Below, one piece after another: positions 1-8,391 of a stretch of 64,000 nt of DNA. The stretch's first letter is position 1. The number at the start of each line of letters is the position of its first letter. The notes below the pieces were generated by a model, which saw only the letters and a program-made list of their open reading frames with translations, ran no database searches and was not told the origin of the DNA. The position numbers and the translations under genes were made by a program. The stretch comes from Streptomyces sp. RB17. GTDB lineage: Bacteria > Actinomycetota > Actinomycetes > Streptomycetales > Streptomycetaceae. The stretch lies in contig NZ_WEGL01000006.1 in NCBI RefSeq assembly GCF_009604455.1, forward strand, positions 62,001 to 126,000. The letters run 5' to 3'.

Positions 1-746
1 ACCCCGAGGGCCTGGTCCCGCAGGGCATCAGCGCGGAGCTGATCGCCGCCAAGTGGTCCCTCACGCGCGCGCGGATGGACGAGTTCGCCGTCTCCTCCCA
101 CCGCAAGGCCGCCGCGGCCTGGGACAAGGGCCTGTTCGACGCCGAGATCGCGCCGCTGGACGGCGTCGCCCGCGACGAGTGCGTCCGCCCCGGCAGCACC
201 CCGGAGACCCTCGCCGGACTCAAGCCCGCCTACCACGACCCCGGCTTCGCCGAGCGCTTCCCGCAGATCGAGTGGAACGTGACCGCGGGCAACGCCAGCC
301 CGATCAACGACGGTGCCTCCGCCGTGCTGATCACCTCCAGCGACACCGCGGCCCGCCTCGGTCTGCGCCCGCTCGCCCGCCTGCACAGCTTCGCCGTCAC
401 CGGCTCCGACCCGCTGCTGATGCTCACCGGAGTCGTCCCGGCGACCGAGAAGGTGTTGCGCAAGGCGGGCCTGGCGGTGGCCGACATCGACCTCTTCGAG
501 GTGAACGAGGCCTTCTCCAGCGTCGTCCTGGCCTGGCAGCAGGAGACCGGTGCCGATCTGGCGAAGGTCAATGTGCACGGCGGCGCGATCGCCCTCGGCC
601 ACCCGCTCGGCGCCAGCGGCACCCGGCTGACCACCACTCTGGTCCACGCCATGCGCGAGCGGGGTGCCCGGTACGCCTTGCAGACCATGTGCGAGGCGGG
701 CGGACTGGCCAATGCCATGATCCTGGAGGCCGTCCGACCGGTGTGA
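1..746 (+). CDS. Thiolase (acetyl-CoA acetyltransferase family), C-terminal part
   Basis: The reading frame is open from base 3, so the gene begins before the window and about 247 residues are visible. The sequence carries the conserved thiolase C-terminal half: a VNEAFSS segment, the glycine-rich GGAIALGHPLGASG loop with the active-site histidine, and a terminal CEAGG segment matching the second catalytic cysteine motif. Thiolases condense or cleave acyl-CoA (beta-oxidation, or acetoacetyl-CoA formation). The N-terminal nucleophilic cysteine lies outside the window, so completeness and chain-length preference cannot be judged. The next gene is convergent and starts 12 bases after the stop. 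Confidence 0.93.
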   Translation, partial: PEGLVPQGISAELIAAKWSLTRARMDEFAVSSHRKAAAAWDKGLFDAEIAPLDGVARDECVRPGSTPETLAGLKPAYHDPGFAERFPQIEWNVTAGNASPINDGASAVLITSSDTAARLGLRPLARLHSFAVTGSDPLLMLTGVVPATEKVLRKAGLAVADIDLFEVNEAFSSVVLAWQQETGADLAKVNVHGGAIALGHPLGASGTRLTTTLVHAMRERGARYALQTMCEAGGLANAMILEAVRPV

Positions 747-758
747 CCCCCTGGTCCC

Positions 759-1526
759 TTACCGGCCGCGCAGATGGTGACGCTTGCGCCAGGCCACCAC
801 CGCGCCCAGCAGGGCCGGTGCGGCGATGGCGGCCATCGCGATCAGGAAGGCGGGAGACGTCGGCGCGGAGGCGCGGGCACCGGCGACCGCGTAGGCGGCG
901 GTGTTCGGGATCGAACCGACGGCCGTGGCCAGTAGAAACGGCCACCAGCCCATGCGGGAGACGGCCGCGCAGTAGTTCGCCGCCCAGAACGGCACACCCG
1001 GGAAGAGCCGGGCAGCCAGCATGGACCGGAACCCGTGCCGGCTCAGCTGACCGTCGGCCGCCTTCAGCCAGCGGCCCCGCAGCAGCGGGCGCAGCGCGTC
1101 CTGCCCGAGAAGCCGGCCGAGCCCGAAGGCCACGCCCGCCCCGAGCACCGTGCCCGCCAGCGCCGTGGTCAGCCCCAGCTGCGAGCCGAACAGCGCGCCC
1201 GCCGCCAGGTTGAGCAAGGGGCGGGGCACGAACGCCACGGTGCACAGCCCGTACGCCACGCCGAACACCGCGGCCGCCGCGGCCCCGCCCAGCTGCGGCG
1301 GCCAGCCGTGCGTCAGCAGTCGCTGCGGCTCGAAGACCAGCACGCACGCGGCGGCACAGGCGAGCAGAGCGAGCAGCAGCGACAGCCGGGCATAGGGATG
1401 CGCCAGCGCCCGCGCACACCGCCCGGCGAGCCCGGCGCGGGGCGGGGGTGACACGGGTACGACGAGCTCCGTGGCGGCGGCCCGGGGAGGGGCCGTGGCG
1501 GTGCCAGAGCGGTTGGCATCGAGCAT
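759..1526 (-). CDS. TVP38/TMEM64 (SNARE-associated/VTT domain) membrane protein
   Basis: This is a 255-residue integral membrane protein. A Pro/Ala-rich cytoplasmic N-terminus of about 45 residues is followed by several hydrophobic segments. The VTT-domain signatures are visible: a FVPRPLLNLAAGALFG stretch, a re-entrant-loop-like RLFPGVPFWAANY motif and the later GSIPNTAAYAVAGA motif. The family includes TVP38 and the distantly related DedA proteins and is implicated in membrane lipid handling or transport, but the substrate is unknown. It is convergent with the thiolase gene and lies downstream of the formaldehyde dehydrogenase gene on the same strand, separated from it by a hairpin, so it is probably transcribed separately. 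Confidence 0.85.
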   Translation of the reverse strand: MLDANRSGTATAPPRAAATELVVPVSPPPRAGLAGRCARALAHPYARLSLLLALLACAAACVLVFEPQRLLTHGWPPQLGGAAAAAVFGVAYGLCTVAFVPRPLLNLAAGALFGSQLGLTTALAGTVLGAGVAFGLGRLLGQDALRPLLRGRWLKAADGQLSRHGFRSMLAARLFPGVPFWAANYCAAVSRMGWWPFLLATAVGSIPNTAAYAVAGARASAPTSPAFLIAMAAIAAPALLGAVVAWRKRHHLRGR

Positions 1527-1581
1527 CCGGTGACATTAACCGACGAACGCGTGTGATCGCCGTCAAGCCTGGCGCACCGAG

Positions 1582-1612
1582 CGGGTCCGGGCACCCGTGG
1601 AACCCGGACCCG
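1582..1612 (-). terminator. Hairpin terminator after fdhA
   Basis: A 10-bp perfect stem (CGGGTCCGGG pairing with CCCGGACCCG) closes an 11-base loop. It lies 13 bases downstream of the formaldehyde dehydrogenase stop codon in that gene's direction. There is no T-tract, as is usual for actinomycete terminators. Confidence 0.6.
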
Positions 1613-1624
1613 TGGACCCGTGTC

Positions 1625-2785
1625 TCACGCGGCGAGCGCGTGACCGGGGTGCAGCACCACCTTGGTGTAGCCCTCGACCCGTTTGTCGAACTTCTCGTAC
1701 GCCTGCGGCGCCTGGTCCAGCGGCAGCTCGTGGGAGACCACGAAACTGGGCTTGGCGCGCCCGGCGATGATCAGGTCGCGCAGCTGGCGGTTGTACCGCT
1801 TGACGTTGCACTGACCGGTGCCCATCTGCTGGCCCTTCTCGAACATCTTGCCGATGGACACCAGTAGCTGGCCGTGCCGGGCGTGGTCGTCGGGACCGCC
1901 CGGGTCCGAGGGCACGTACAGGCCCGGCACGCCGAGCATGCCCGTCGGCCGTACCGTCTGGACCAGCGCGTTGAGGACGATGGCGGGTTCCTCGTGGCTG
2001 GCGTCGTGCGCCTGGGCCTGGTAGCCGACCGCGTCGACACCCTTGTCGGTTCCCTCACCTCCGGTCTGTTCCTTGATCTGCTCCGCCGGGTCGTCCTTGG
2101 TGAAGTCGATGGGGATCGCCCCGATCTCCTCCGCCTTGGCGAGCCGCTCGGGCACCCGGTCGACGGAGAACACCTTCGACGCACCGCGCAGCAGTGCCGA
2201 GTAGGCGGCCATCAGCCCCACCGGACCGGCGCCGTAGACGGCCACGCTCTCACCGGGGGTCACCTGGGCGAGTTCACAACCGTGGTAGCCCGTCGGGAAG
2301 ATGTCGGCGAGCAGCACGAAATCGGTCTCGAACTCGTCGCCCGGAGGCAGTTTCAAGCAGTTGAAGTCGGCGAACGGCACCCGCAGCAGCTCGGCCTGGC
2401 CGCCCTTGTACGGGCCCATCGCCACATAGCCGTAGGCCCCGCCCGCGAAACCGGGATTGACCGTCAGGCAGAAGCCGGTCTTCCCGGCGAGACAGTTCTT
2501 GCAGAATCCGCAGGCGACGTTGAACGGCATCACGACCCGGTCACCCTGGGACAGGGACGTGACGCCACTGCCGACCTCCTCGACGATGCCGAGGTTCTCG
2601 TGCCCGAAGACGATGCCCGCCTCGGCCGCCGTGCGGCCCTCGTACATGTGCAGGTCTGAGCCGCATATGGCGCTCGACGTGACGCGTACGAGCACATCGT
2701 TGGGATGCTGGATCCGGGGATCCTGGACGTCCTTCACCACCACGCTGAAGGGCTCTTCGTAGACGACGGCCTTCACCTCTGTCAC
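1625..2785 (-). CDS. fdhA: Zinc-dependent, glutathione-independent formaldehyde dehydrogenase-like alcohol dehydrogenase
   Basis: A 386-residue medium-chain dehydrogenase. The N-terminal catalytic domain shows the zinc ligands (ICGSDLHMYEG and the following GHENLG), a structural-zinc lobe with clustered cysteines (CGFCKNCLAGKTGFC), and a Rossmann motif VYGAGPVGLMAAYSA. The insertions around VNPGFAGGAYGYVAMGPYKGGQAE match the glutathione-independent formaldehyde dehydrogenase subgroup typified by Pseudomonas FdhA. That subgroup oxidises formaldehyde (and short aldehydes by dismutation) using tightly bound NAD. The gene is divergent from the AlkD-type gene with 131 bp between starts. The subgroup assignment is by motif recognition; other zinc alcohol dehydrogenases remain possible substrates. 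Confidence 0.85.
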   Translation of the reverse strand: MTEVKAVVYEEPFSVVVKDVQDPRIQHPNDVLVRVTSSAICGSDLHMYEGRTAAEAGIVFGHENLGIVEEVGSGVTSLSQGDRVVMPFNVACGFCKNCLAGKTGFCLTVNPGFAGGAYGYVAMGPYKGGQAELLRVPFADFNCLKLPPGDEFETDFVLLADIFPTGYHGCELAQVTPGESVAVYGAGPVGLMAAYSALLRGASKVFSVDRVPERLAKAEEIGAIPIDFTKDDPAEQIKEQTGGEGTDKGVDAVGYQAQAHDASHEEPAIVLNALVQTVRPTGMLGVPGLYVPSDPGGPDDHARHGQLLVSIGKMFEKGQQMGTGQCNVKRYNRQLRDLIIAGRAKPSFVVSHELPLDQAPQAYEKFDKRVEGYTKVVLHPGHALAA

Positions 2786-2887
2786 CTCCGCCGCTTCACC
2801 GCCAGTACTTCCAGGTAACGCCGGTGCGGAAGGGGGTGCAACCGCGTCGGGAGGGGCCGCCTCGCTGGGCCTTCAGGCCGGTCGGAT

Positions 2888-2899
2888 GAACATGCATTC
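2888..2899. promoter_or_regulatory. LexA/SOS-box-like palindrome upstream of the DNA glycosylase gene
   Basis: The 12-mer GAACATGCATTC differs from the actinobacterial/Gram-positive LexA core GAAC-N4-GTTC at one position. It ends 17 bases before the ATG of the DNA alkylation repair gene. A TAGTAT hexamer, usable as a -10 element, follows immediately. Position and gene function fit an SOS operator, but binding is inferred. Confidence 0.45.
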
Positions 2900-2916
2900 G
2901 ATAGTATGGTTCCTCC

Positions 2917-3639
2917 ATGACCGTCACCGGCGCGGCCCCGCCGCACGTGCCGCGCAGCGCCCTCGCCGACACCGTGCTGGACCGTACGACGGCCGTGTTC
3001 GCGGCCGCAGCCGACCCCGGGCGGGCCGCCCCGATGCGGGCGTACATGAAGGACGTGGCCCCCTTCCTCGGCATCCCCACCCCGGACCGCCGCGCCCTGT
3101 CCCGCACCGTCCTCGCGGGCACCCCGCGCCCCGACGAGGCCGACTGCACCGCGGTCGCGCTGCGCTGCTGGGCGCTGCCCGAGCGCGAGTACCACTACTT
3201 CGCGGTGGACTATCTGCGCCGGCACGCCGGACGGTGCTCCTCCGGCTTCCTGCCGGTGACCCGGCACCTCGTCACGACCGTCCCCTGGTGGGACACCGTC
3301 GATCCACTCGCCGCGCACGTGGTCGGACGCCTGGTCGCCGCCGACCCCGCACTCACCGCCGACATGGACGCCTGGATCACCGACGCCGACCTGTGGCCGG
3401 TGCGCACGGCCCTGCTCCACCAGCTGGCCCGCAAGGAAAGCACCGACACCGACCGGCTGTTCGGCTACTGCCTGCTCCAGTCCGGGCATCCCGACTTCTT
3501 CGTCCGCAAGGCGATCGGCTGGGCCCTGCGCGAGTACGCCAAGACCGACCCCGAGGCCGTACGCGCCTTCCTGGCGCGGGAGCGGGGCCGGTTCGCGCCG
3601 CTGACCGTCCGGGAGGCGCTGAAGAACATCGGCGCCTGA
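2917..3639 (+). CDS. alkD: DNA alkylation repair protein, AlkD-like HEAT-repeat glycosylase
   Basis: A 240-residue all-helical protein of the AlkC/AlkD family. The family hallmark segments are present: MKDVAPFLGIPTPDRR near residue 45, the PWWDTVDPLAAHVVG stretch near 125, and the late FVRKAIGWALREYAKTDPEAV segment. These proteins excise positively charged alkylated bases such as 3-methyladenine by capturing the flipped lesion on a HEAT-like surface. The length matches the family. The start is the ATG preceded by a weak TCCTCC-containing leader. An SOS-box-like palindrome sits 18 bases upstream, consistent with a DNA-damage function. Confidence 0.88.
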   Translation: MTVTGAAPPHVPRSALADTVLDRTTAVFAAAADPGRAAPMRAYMKDVAPFLGIPTPDRRALSRTVLAGTPRPDEADCTAVALRCWALPEREYHYFAVDYLRRHAGRCSSGFLPVTRHLVTTVPWWDTVDPLAAHVVGRLVAADPALTADMDAWITDADLWPVRTALLHQLARKESTDTDRLFGYCLLQSGHPDFFVRKAIGWALREYAKTDPEAVRAFLARERGRFAPLTVREALKNIGA

Positions 3640-3735
3640 GCGGGCTTCAGCTCGCCGACCGCCGAAAATCGTTCGACGCCGGACCTCCGCTCGGCGATGA
3701 TCGACCACATGTTCCGGCACGCCTTCCTCCTCGCA

Positions 3736-3755
3736 GCATCCGCCGTCGCGGATGC
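3736..3755 (+). terminator. Perfect 8-bp hairpin between alkD and tuf
   Basis: GCATCCGC and GCGGATGC form an 8-bp stem around the tetraloop CGTC. It lies about 100 bases after the alkD stop and 154 bases before the EF-Tu start. It could terminate alkD transcription or lie in the tuf leader. No T-tract is present. The rest of the 270-base spacer shows no convincing gene. Confidence 0.35.
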
Positions 3756-3909
3756 GCCGAAGGCTGCCGTCCTGCTCCTCGTAGCCGCTGTCGACGGCGC
3801 CCGAAGCTGACCCTCTCCGGAACGTCCGGCGGACCCCGCAGGGGGAGGGTCGGCCAGTCCTCGGGGTCCCGCACTTCTTCCTGCAGCTGAGAGGCTTCGA
3901 GGTACAACC

Positions 3910-5082
3910 ATGTCCAAAACGGCCTACGTGCGCACCAAGCCGCACCTGAACATCGGCACCATGGGTCATGTCGACCACGGCAAGACCACCCTGACCGCCG
4001 CCATCACCAAGGTCCTCGCCGAGCGCGGCACCGGCACCTTCGTGCCGTTCGACCGCATCGACCGCGCCCCGGAGGAGGCCGCGCGCGGCATCACCATCAA
4101 CATCGCGCACGTCGAGTACGAGACCGACACCCGGCACTACGCCCACGTGGACATGCCGGGGCACGCCGACTACGTCAAGAACATGGTCACCGGCGCAGCG
4201 CAGCTCGACGGGGCGATCCTCGTCGTTTCCGCGCTCGACGGGATCATGCCGCAGACCGCCGAACACGTGCTGCTCGCCCGGCAGGTGGGCGTCGACCACA
4301 TCGTCGTCGCCCTCAACAAGGCCGACGGCACGGACGACGAGGAGCTGATCGACCTCGTCGAGCTGGAGGTCCGCGACCTGCTCACGGCGCAGGGTTACCC
4401 GGGCGACGCCGTACCGGTCGTACGGGTCTCGGGGCTGCGGGCGCTGGCGGGCGACCCGCGCTGGACGGCGTCCGTCGAGGCGCTGCTCGACGCGGTGGAC
4501 ACGTACGTGCCGATGCCGGAGCGGTACCTGGACGCGCCGTTCCTGCTGCCCGTGGAGAACGTGCTCACCATCACGGGGCGGGGCACGGTCGTCACCGGTG
4601 CCGTGGAGCGGGGGACGCTCCGCCTGGGGGACCGGGTGTCGGTGCTCGGCGCCGATGTGGAGACCGTCGTCACCGGGCTGGAGACCTTCGGCAAGCCGAT
4701 GGACGAGGCGCAGGCCGGGGACAACGTCGCGGTGCTGCTGAGGGGCGTGCCCCGGGACGCGGTCCGGCGCGGGCATGTCGTGGCGGCGCCGGGGAGTGTC
4801 GTGCCCGCACGGAGGTTCTCGGCGCGGGTGTATCTGCTGTCGGGGCGCGAGGGGGGTCGTACGACGCCGGTCGCCACCGGGTATCGGCCGCAGTTCTACG
4901 TCCGGACCGCGGATGTGGTGGGGGACGTGGACCTCGGGCCGGTGGGCGTCGCCCGGCCCGGGGAGACGGTGGAGATGAGCGTCGAGCTGGGGCGGGAGGT
5001 GCCGTTGGAGCCGGGCCTCGGGTTCGCCATCCGTGAGGGCGGACGGACCGTCGGTGCCGGCACCGTGTCCACTGTGGAGTGA
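3910..5082 (+). CDS. tuf3: Elongation factor Tu, second (divergent, tuf3-type) copy
   Basis: A 390-residue complete EF-Tu. All GTPase motifs are present: GHVDHGKT (G1), the RGITIN effector region, DMPGHADY (G3) and NKAD (G4, where the major EF-Tu usually has NKCD). Domains 2 and 3 follow, ending in GLGFAIREGGRTVGAGTV. The protein diverges clearly from housekeeping EF-Tu, for example in its N-terminus, in the NKADGTDDEELIDL stretch and in domain 3. The gene stands alone rather than in the rpsL-rpsG-fusA-tuf operon. In streptomycetes a lone divergent tuf (tuf3) is known and has been tied to stringent-response conditions. The start ATG is preceded by GAGG at 3899-3902. The isolated position and divergence make it the accessory copy. 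Confidence 0.92.
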   Translation: MSKTAYVRTKPHLNIGTMGHVDHGKTTLTAAITKVLAERGTGTFVPFDRIDRAPEEAARGITINIAHVEYETDTRHYAHVDMPGHADYVKNMVTGAAQLDGAILVVSALDGIMPQTAEHVLLARQVGVDHIVVALNKADGTDDEELIDLVELEVRDLLTAQGYPGDAVPVVRVSGLRALAGDPRWTASVEALLDAVDTYVPMPERYLDAPFLLPVENVLTITGRGTVVTGAVERGTLRLGDRVSVLGADVETVVTGLETFGKPMDEAQAGDNVAVLLRGVPRDAVRRGHVVAAPGSVVPARRFSARVYLLSGREGGRTTPVATGYRPQFYVRTADVVGDVDLGPVGVARPGETVEMSVELGREVPLEPGLGFAIREGGRTVGAGTVSTVE

Positions 5083-5117
5083 GACCGGGGGCGTGGGGGA
5101 GTGCGGGCTCCGTTGTC

Positions 5118-5147
5118 GCTGGTCGCGACCACGCGGCGGAGCCGCAC
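5118..5147 (-). repeat. Copy of a dispersed GC-rich intergenic repeat (reverse orientation)
   Basis: Read on the minus strand this is GTGCGGCTCCGCCGCGTGG followed by TCGCGACCAGC. It is a close relative of the elements at 44926-44960 and 54456-54490. Together with GTGCGGGCTCCG at 5100-5111 it can fold into a long stem downstream of the EF-Tu stop codon, so it may also act as a terminator. Confidence 0.55.
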
Positions 5148-5197
5148 ACCGATACCGCCCCGCGCTCCCAGGCGATGCAGCCACCCACAATGGATGA

Positions 5198-6043
5198 GTG
5201 AACGAATCGATACCCGTCACCCGCACCACCGACCACGGCACCGCCAAACTCATGCCCGACGTCGATCGCGACCGGGCCTGGCTGCTCACCGTCGACGGGG
5301 CGCCGCAGTCGTACGTCGATCTCGACGATCCGGCGTATCTGGAGTTCGAGTACGCGCGGCGGCTCGGGTATGTGCTGGATGTCGTGGCCGAGGCCGGGCG
5401 GCCGCTGGATGTGCTGCACCTCGGGGGAGGGGCGCTGACGCTGCCGCGCTATGTGGCGGCCACCCGGCCCGGCTCGCGGCAGGACGTCGTGGAGGCGGAC
5501 CGGGGGCTGCTGGACCTGGTCGCCGAGTACCTGCCGCTGCCGGAGGGCTCGGGCGTCGCGGTGCACGCAGCCGACGCCCGGGCCTGGCTGGAGGCGGCCC
5601 CGGACGATCACGCCGATGTGCTGATCGCCGACGTCTTCGGCGGGTCCCGGGTGCCGGCGCATCTGACCACGCTCGCCTACGCGCGGGAGGCCGAGCGGGT
5701 GCTGCGGCCGGGCGGCGTCTATCTGGCCAACCTCGCGGACGCCGCGCCGTTCGGGTTCCTGCGGTCCCAACTGGCGACGCTCGCCGCCGTTTTCGAGCAG
5801 CTGGTGCTGATCGCCGAGCCGGCGGTGCTGCGTGGCCGGCGGTTCGGGAACGCGGTGCTCGCCGCCGCGCACCGTCCCCTCGACACCGCCGCGCTGGCCC
5901 GGCGTACCGCGGCGGACGCCTTCCCGGCGCGGGTCGAACACGGGGCGGCGGTACGGGAGTTCACCGGTTCCGCGCGGCCGGTCGAGGACGCCGACGCCGT
6001 GCCGTCACCCGAGCCCCCCGGCGGGGCGTTCGGCATCGGCTGA
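5198..6043 (+). CDS. Spermidine synthase-like SAM-binding (aminopropyl/methyltransferase fold) protein
   Basis: A 281-residue cytoplasmic protein. The motif LDVLHLGGGALTLPRYVA near residue 68 corresponds to the glycine-rich nucleotide loop of spermidine synthases. VVEADRGLLDLV supplies the acidic residue at the end of beta-2, and DVLIADVFGGSRVPAHL matches the D-A/V-F region. No amine-binding signature can be confirmed, so the true reaction is uncertain; many actinobacterial members are annotated only as spermidine-synthase-domain proteins. The GTG at 5198 gives the conserved start; an ATG four bases upstream is out of frame. It stands alone between the EF-Tu and MarR genes. Confidence 0.75.
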   Translation: MNESIPVTRTTDHGTAKLMPDVDRDRAWLLTVDGAPQSYVDLDDPAYLEFEYARRLGYVLDVVAEAGRPLDVLHLGGGALTLPRYVAATRPGSRQDVVEADRGLLDLVAEYLPLPEGSGVAVHAADARAWLEAAPDDHADVLIADVFGGSRVPAHLTTLAYAREAERVLRPGGVYLANLADAAPFGFLRSQLATLAAVFEQLVLIAEPAVLRGRRFGNAVLAAAHRPLDTAALARRTAADAFPARVEHGAAVREFTGSARPVEDADAVPSPEPPGGAFGIG

Positions 6044-6203
6044 CGCGGCCGGCGAGCCGGTGACCGGCCGGCTGCGGCGGGGCAGCGTGCGGACGTCCGG
6101 GCGCCCGAGACCCGTATCCCGGACGTCGCTGAAGGCTGCCCCTTGACAGATCGGCCCCACATATCAGTGCCAGGCGCAGGGGCAGTGGCGCGCTGATTTT
6201 TAT

Positions 6204-6229
6204 AAGGCAGGTTGATAAGGTAGGTTGAT
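6204..6229. promoter_or_regulatory. Two tandem 13-bp direct repeats abutting the marR start
   Basis: AAGGCAGGTTGAT (6204-6216) and AAGGTAGGTTGAT (6217-6229) lie head to tail and differ at one base. The second copy ends 3 bases before the ATG of the MarR gene. A 13-base phase places both on similar faces of the helix. This is a plausible autoregulatory operator, or a translation-initiation region; no classical Shine-Dalgarno is otherwise obvious. Confidence 0.45.
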
Positions 6230-6232
6230 TAC

Positions 6233-6670
6233 ATGAGTGAGGAGCTGGATGTCGGTGAAATCGCCACCGCCCTGCTGGCCAGTGTCGGTGCGCTGCTGAG
6301 GCGTGTGCGTCAGGTGCGGGTCGAGGGCGAGCTCGCAATGCCCGAGCGTGTCGCCTTGTCCCACTTGGACCGTATCGGCCCGACAACGTCCGCGGAGCTG
6401 GCCCGGCAGGAGCAGATCACCGCGCAGGCGATGGGGGCCACACTCGGCGGTCTCCAAGCGCGCGGACTGGTCGAGCGCGGCGCCGATCCGCGGGACGGCA
6501 GGCGCGTGCTGCTGGCGCTGACCGACGCAGGTAGACAGGCGCTGGCGGACAAGCGCAGTGCCCGCACCGAGCAGGTCGCGCAGGCCCTTGCGGACGGCTT
6601 CACGCCGTGGGAGCTGGAACAGCTCGCGGTGGCCGCGCCGTTGCTCGATCGGCTGGCACAAAGGATCTGA
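6233..6670 (+). CDS. MarR-family transcriptional regulator
   Basis: A 145-residue winged-helix regulator. The recognition region reads TTSAELARQEQITAQAMGATLGGLQARGLVERG. It is followed by the wing DPRDGRRVLLALTDAGRQAL, which is diagnostic of the MarR family. The flanking helices form the dimerisation domain. The gene precedes a drug-efflux-type MFS gene by 89 bp on the same strand, so it is probably the ligand-responsive repressor of that pump. Direct repeats next to its own start suggest autoregulation. The inducing ligand is unknown. Confidence 0.92.
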   Translation: MSEELDVGEIATALLASVGALLRRVRQVRVEGELAMPERVALSHLDRIGPTTSAELARQEQITAQAMGATLGGLQARGLVERGADPRDGRRVLLALTDAGRQALADKRSARTEQVAQALADGFTPWELEQLAVAAPLLDRLAQRI

Positions 6671-6759
6671 TCCCTGACCGAATGGGAAGCGGGGCGGTCG
6701 TCGCGCTCCTCCAGGACTGGCATCCAGTCCCAGTACGAGAAGGAGAGGCAGGGGCCGCC

Positions 6760-8214
6760 GTGGCCAAGGCAACCGCAGGGGATCGCATCGATCCGAAAGT
6801 GATGAAAGTTGCCGTCGCGCTCATTGTGGGCTCGTTGGCCGTGGTTTTCGACACCACGATCGTCAGCGTCGCGCTGCAGACCCTCTCGCAGGAGCTGCAC
6901 GTGCCGATCTCCACGATCCAGTGGGTGAGCACCGGCTACCTGCTGGCGCTCGGCGTGTCCATCCCGCTGGCGGGCTGGGCACAGTCCCGATTCGGCGGCA
7001 GGCGGGTGTGGATGTTCGCGCTGGCGGTGTTCCTCGTCGGCTCGGTCCTGTGCAGTGTGGCCTGGAACGCCGGGAGCCTCATCGTTTTCCGGGTCATCGA
7101 GGGGCTCGGCGGGGGACTCATGCTCCCTCTGTTCTCAACGCTGATCATGCAGGCGGCAGCGGGCAAGGCTCTGGGGCGCACGATGTCGATCGTGACCCTG
7201 CCGTTCGTGATAGGGCCGATCGCGGGCCCGGTGATCGGCGGCGTCCTGTTGGACTGGCTCGATTGGCGGTGGTTGTTCTGGGTGAACGTCCCCTTCTGCG
7301 CAGTCGGATTCGTCCTCGCCTGGCGGATGCTGGACCCGGACGCCACCGACGCGCGGCCGCGCTTTGACACCCTCGGCTGGCTGCTGCTCTCACCCAGCCT
7401 GGTCGCGTTCCTGTTCGGACTGGCCAACTCCTCGAAGGGCGGCGGCTTCGGTCGAACGGACTCGTTCGCCCCGCTGTTGGCCGGCGCCCTTCTGCTGCTG
7501 GTCTTCGCCCTGTATTCGGTCCGTCGTTCCGGCGACGCCCTGGTCGATGTCCGGCTGCTTGCGCACCGCCCGCTCGCCTCGGCGTCCGCGTCGATGTTCC
7601 TGTCAGGGGCCGCGCTCTACGGCAGCATGGCGCTGCTGCCGCTGTACTGGCAGCAGGTGCGCGGTGCCGACGCGCTCCACGCCGGCCTGCTGGTCGCACC
7701 ACTGGGCCTCGGCGCGCTCCTGAGCCGCCCGCTGGCCGGCGGACTCAGCGACAAGTTCGGGGCCAGATGGGTCGCCTTCACCGGATTCGCCGTCGTGGGA
7801 CTGTCCACCGTGCCCTTTGCCCTGGCCACGACCACGACGAACAAGTGGCTCCTGATGGCGGTGCTGGTGGTCCGCGGCTTCGGCCTCGCCGCCGTATCCA
7901 TCCCCCTGCAAGCCGCCGCGTTCGTCGGCCTTCGGCGCGACCAGATACCGCACGCCGGCATCATCACCCGCATCACCCAACAGATCGGCGGGTCCTTCGG
8001 CGTCGCCGTGCTCGCCGTCATCCTGGACATCGCCCTGCGCCACCACACGGGGTCGGCGGCCCAGGCAGCCCACGCCTTCGACCAGGCGTTCTGGTGGGCA
8101 GCCGGCTTCACCGCTCTCTCACTCGTCCTGAGCCTGCTGCTGCCAGGCCGCACCCCGACGGAAACGCCCAAGAAGCCAGAGCCAGCAACCACCAAACCAC
8201 CTCAGACCGTCTGA
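6760..8214 (+). CDS. MFS efflux transporter, DHA2 (14-TM) family
   Basis: About 484 residues from a GTG start preceded by AGGAGAGG at about 13 bases. An upstream in-frame extension into marR is considered artefactual. The hydrophobicity pattern suits about 14 membrane segments. DHA2 signatures are visible: DTTIVSVAL and STGYLLALGVSIPLAGWAQSRFGGRRV (motif A) in the first helices, RVIEGLGGGLMLP, and the antiporter motif GPIAGPVIGGVLLDW. Such pumps export amphipathic drugs or antibiotics using proton motive force. A strong hairpin follows the stop. The substrate cannot be read from the sequence. Confidence 0.9.
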   Translation: MAKATAGDRIDPKVMKVAVALIVGSLAVVFDTTIVSVALQTLSQELHVPISTIQWVSTGYLLALGVSIPLAGWAQSRFGGRRVWMFALAVFLVGSVLCSVAWNAGSLIVFRVIEGLGGGLMLPLFSTLIMQAAAGKALGRTMSIVTLPFVIGPIAGPVIGGVLLDWLDWRWLFWVNVPFCAVGFVLAWRMLDPDATDARPRFDTLGWLLLSPSLVAFLFGLANSSKGGGFGRTDSFAPLLAGALLLLVFALYSVRRSGDALVDVRLLAHRPLASASASMFLSGAALYGSMALLPLYWQQVRGADALHAGLLVAPLGLGALLSRPLAGGLSDKFGARWVAFTGFAVVGLSTVPFALATTTTNKWLLMAVLVVRGFGLAAVSIPLQAAAFVGLRRDQIPHAGIITRITQQIGGSFGVAVLAVILDIALRHHTGSAAQAAHAFDQAFWWAAGFTALSLVLSLLLPGRTPTETPKKPEPATTKPPQTV

Positions 8215-8231
8215 CGTGCCAGTGAGGGACA

Positions 8232-8272
8232 GTCGACGTGCGTGGCGTCCGCACCCCGCCACACACGTCGAC
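8232..8272 (+). terminator. Strong hairpin after the MFS gene
   Basis: A 16-bp stem with a single C-A mismatch (GTCGACGTGCGTGGCG with CGCCACACACGTCGAC) encloses a 9-base loop. It starts 18 bases downstream of the transporter stop codon. It should separate the marR-MFS unit from the PEBP gene. Confidence 0.7.
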
Positions 8273-8391
8273 CCCACCAGCACCGGCACCGGCCCGGACA
8301 CCGAGACACGCCGCCGCACCGAACCGCGTCTTCCTCAACGCGGCGAAACCGCAACCCACGATAAGACCCTCGACATGCTGGGAGCACAACC

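Noticed and set aside
2782..5289. An 835-codon minus-strand frame across alkD and tuf3
   Set aside because: Its translation has no domain and the plus strand carries two unambiguous conserved genes.
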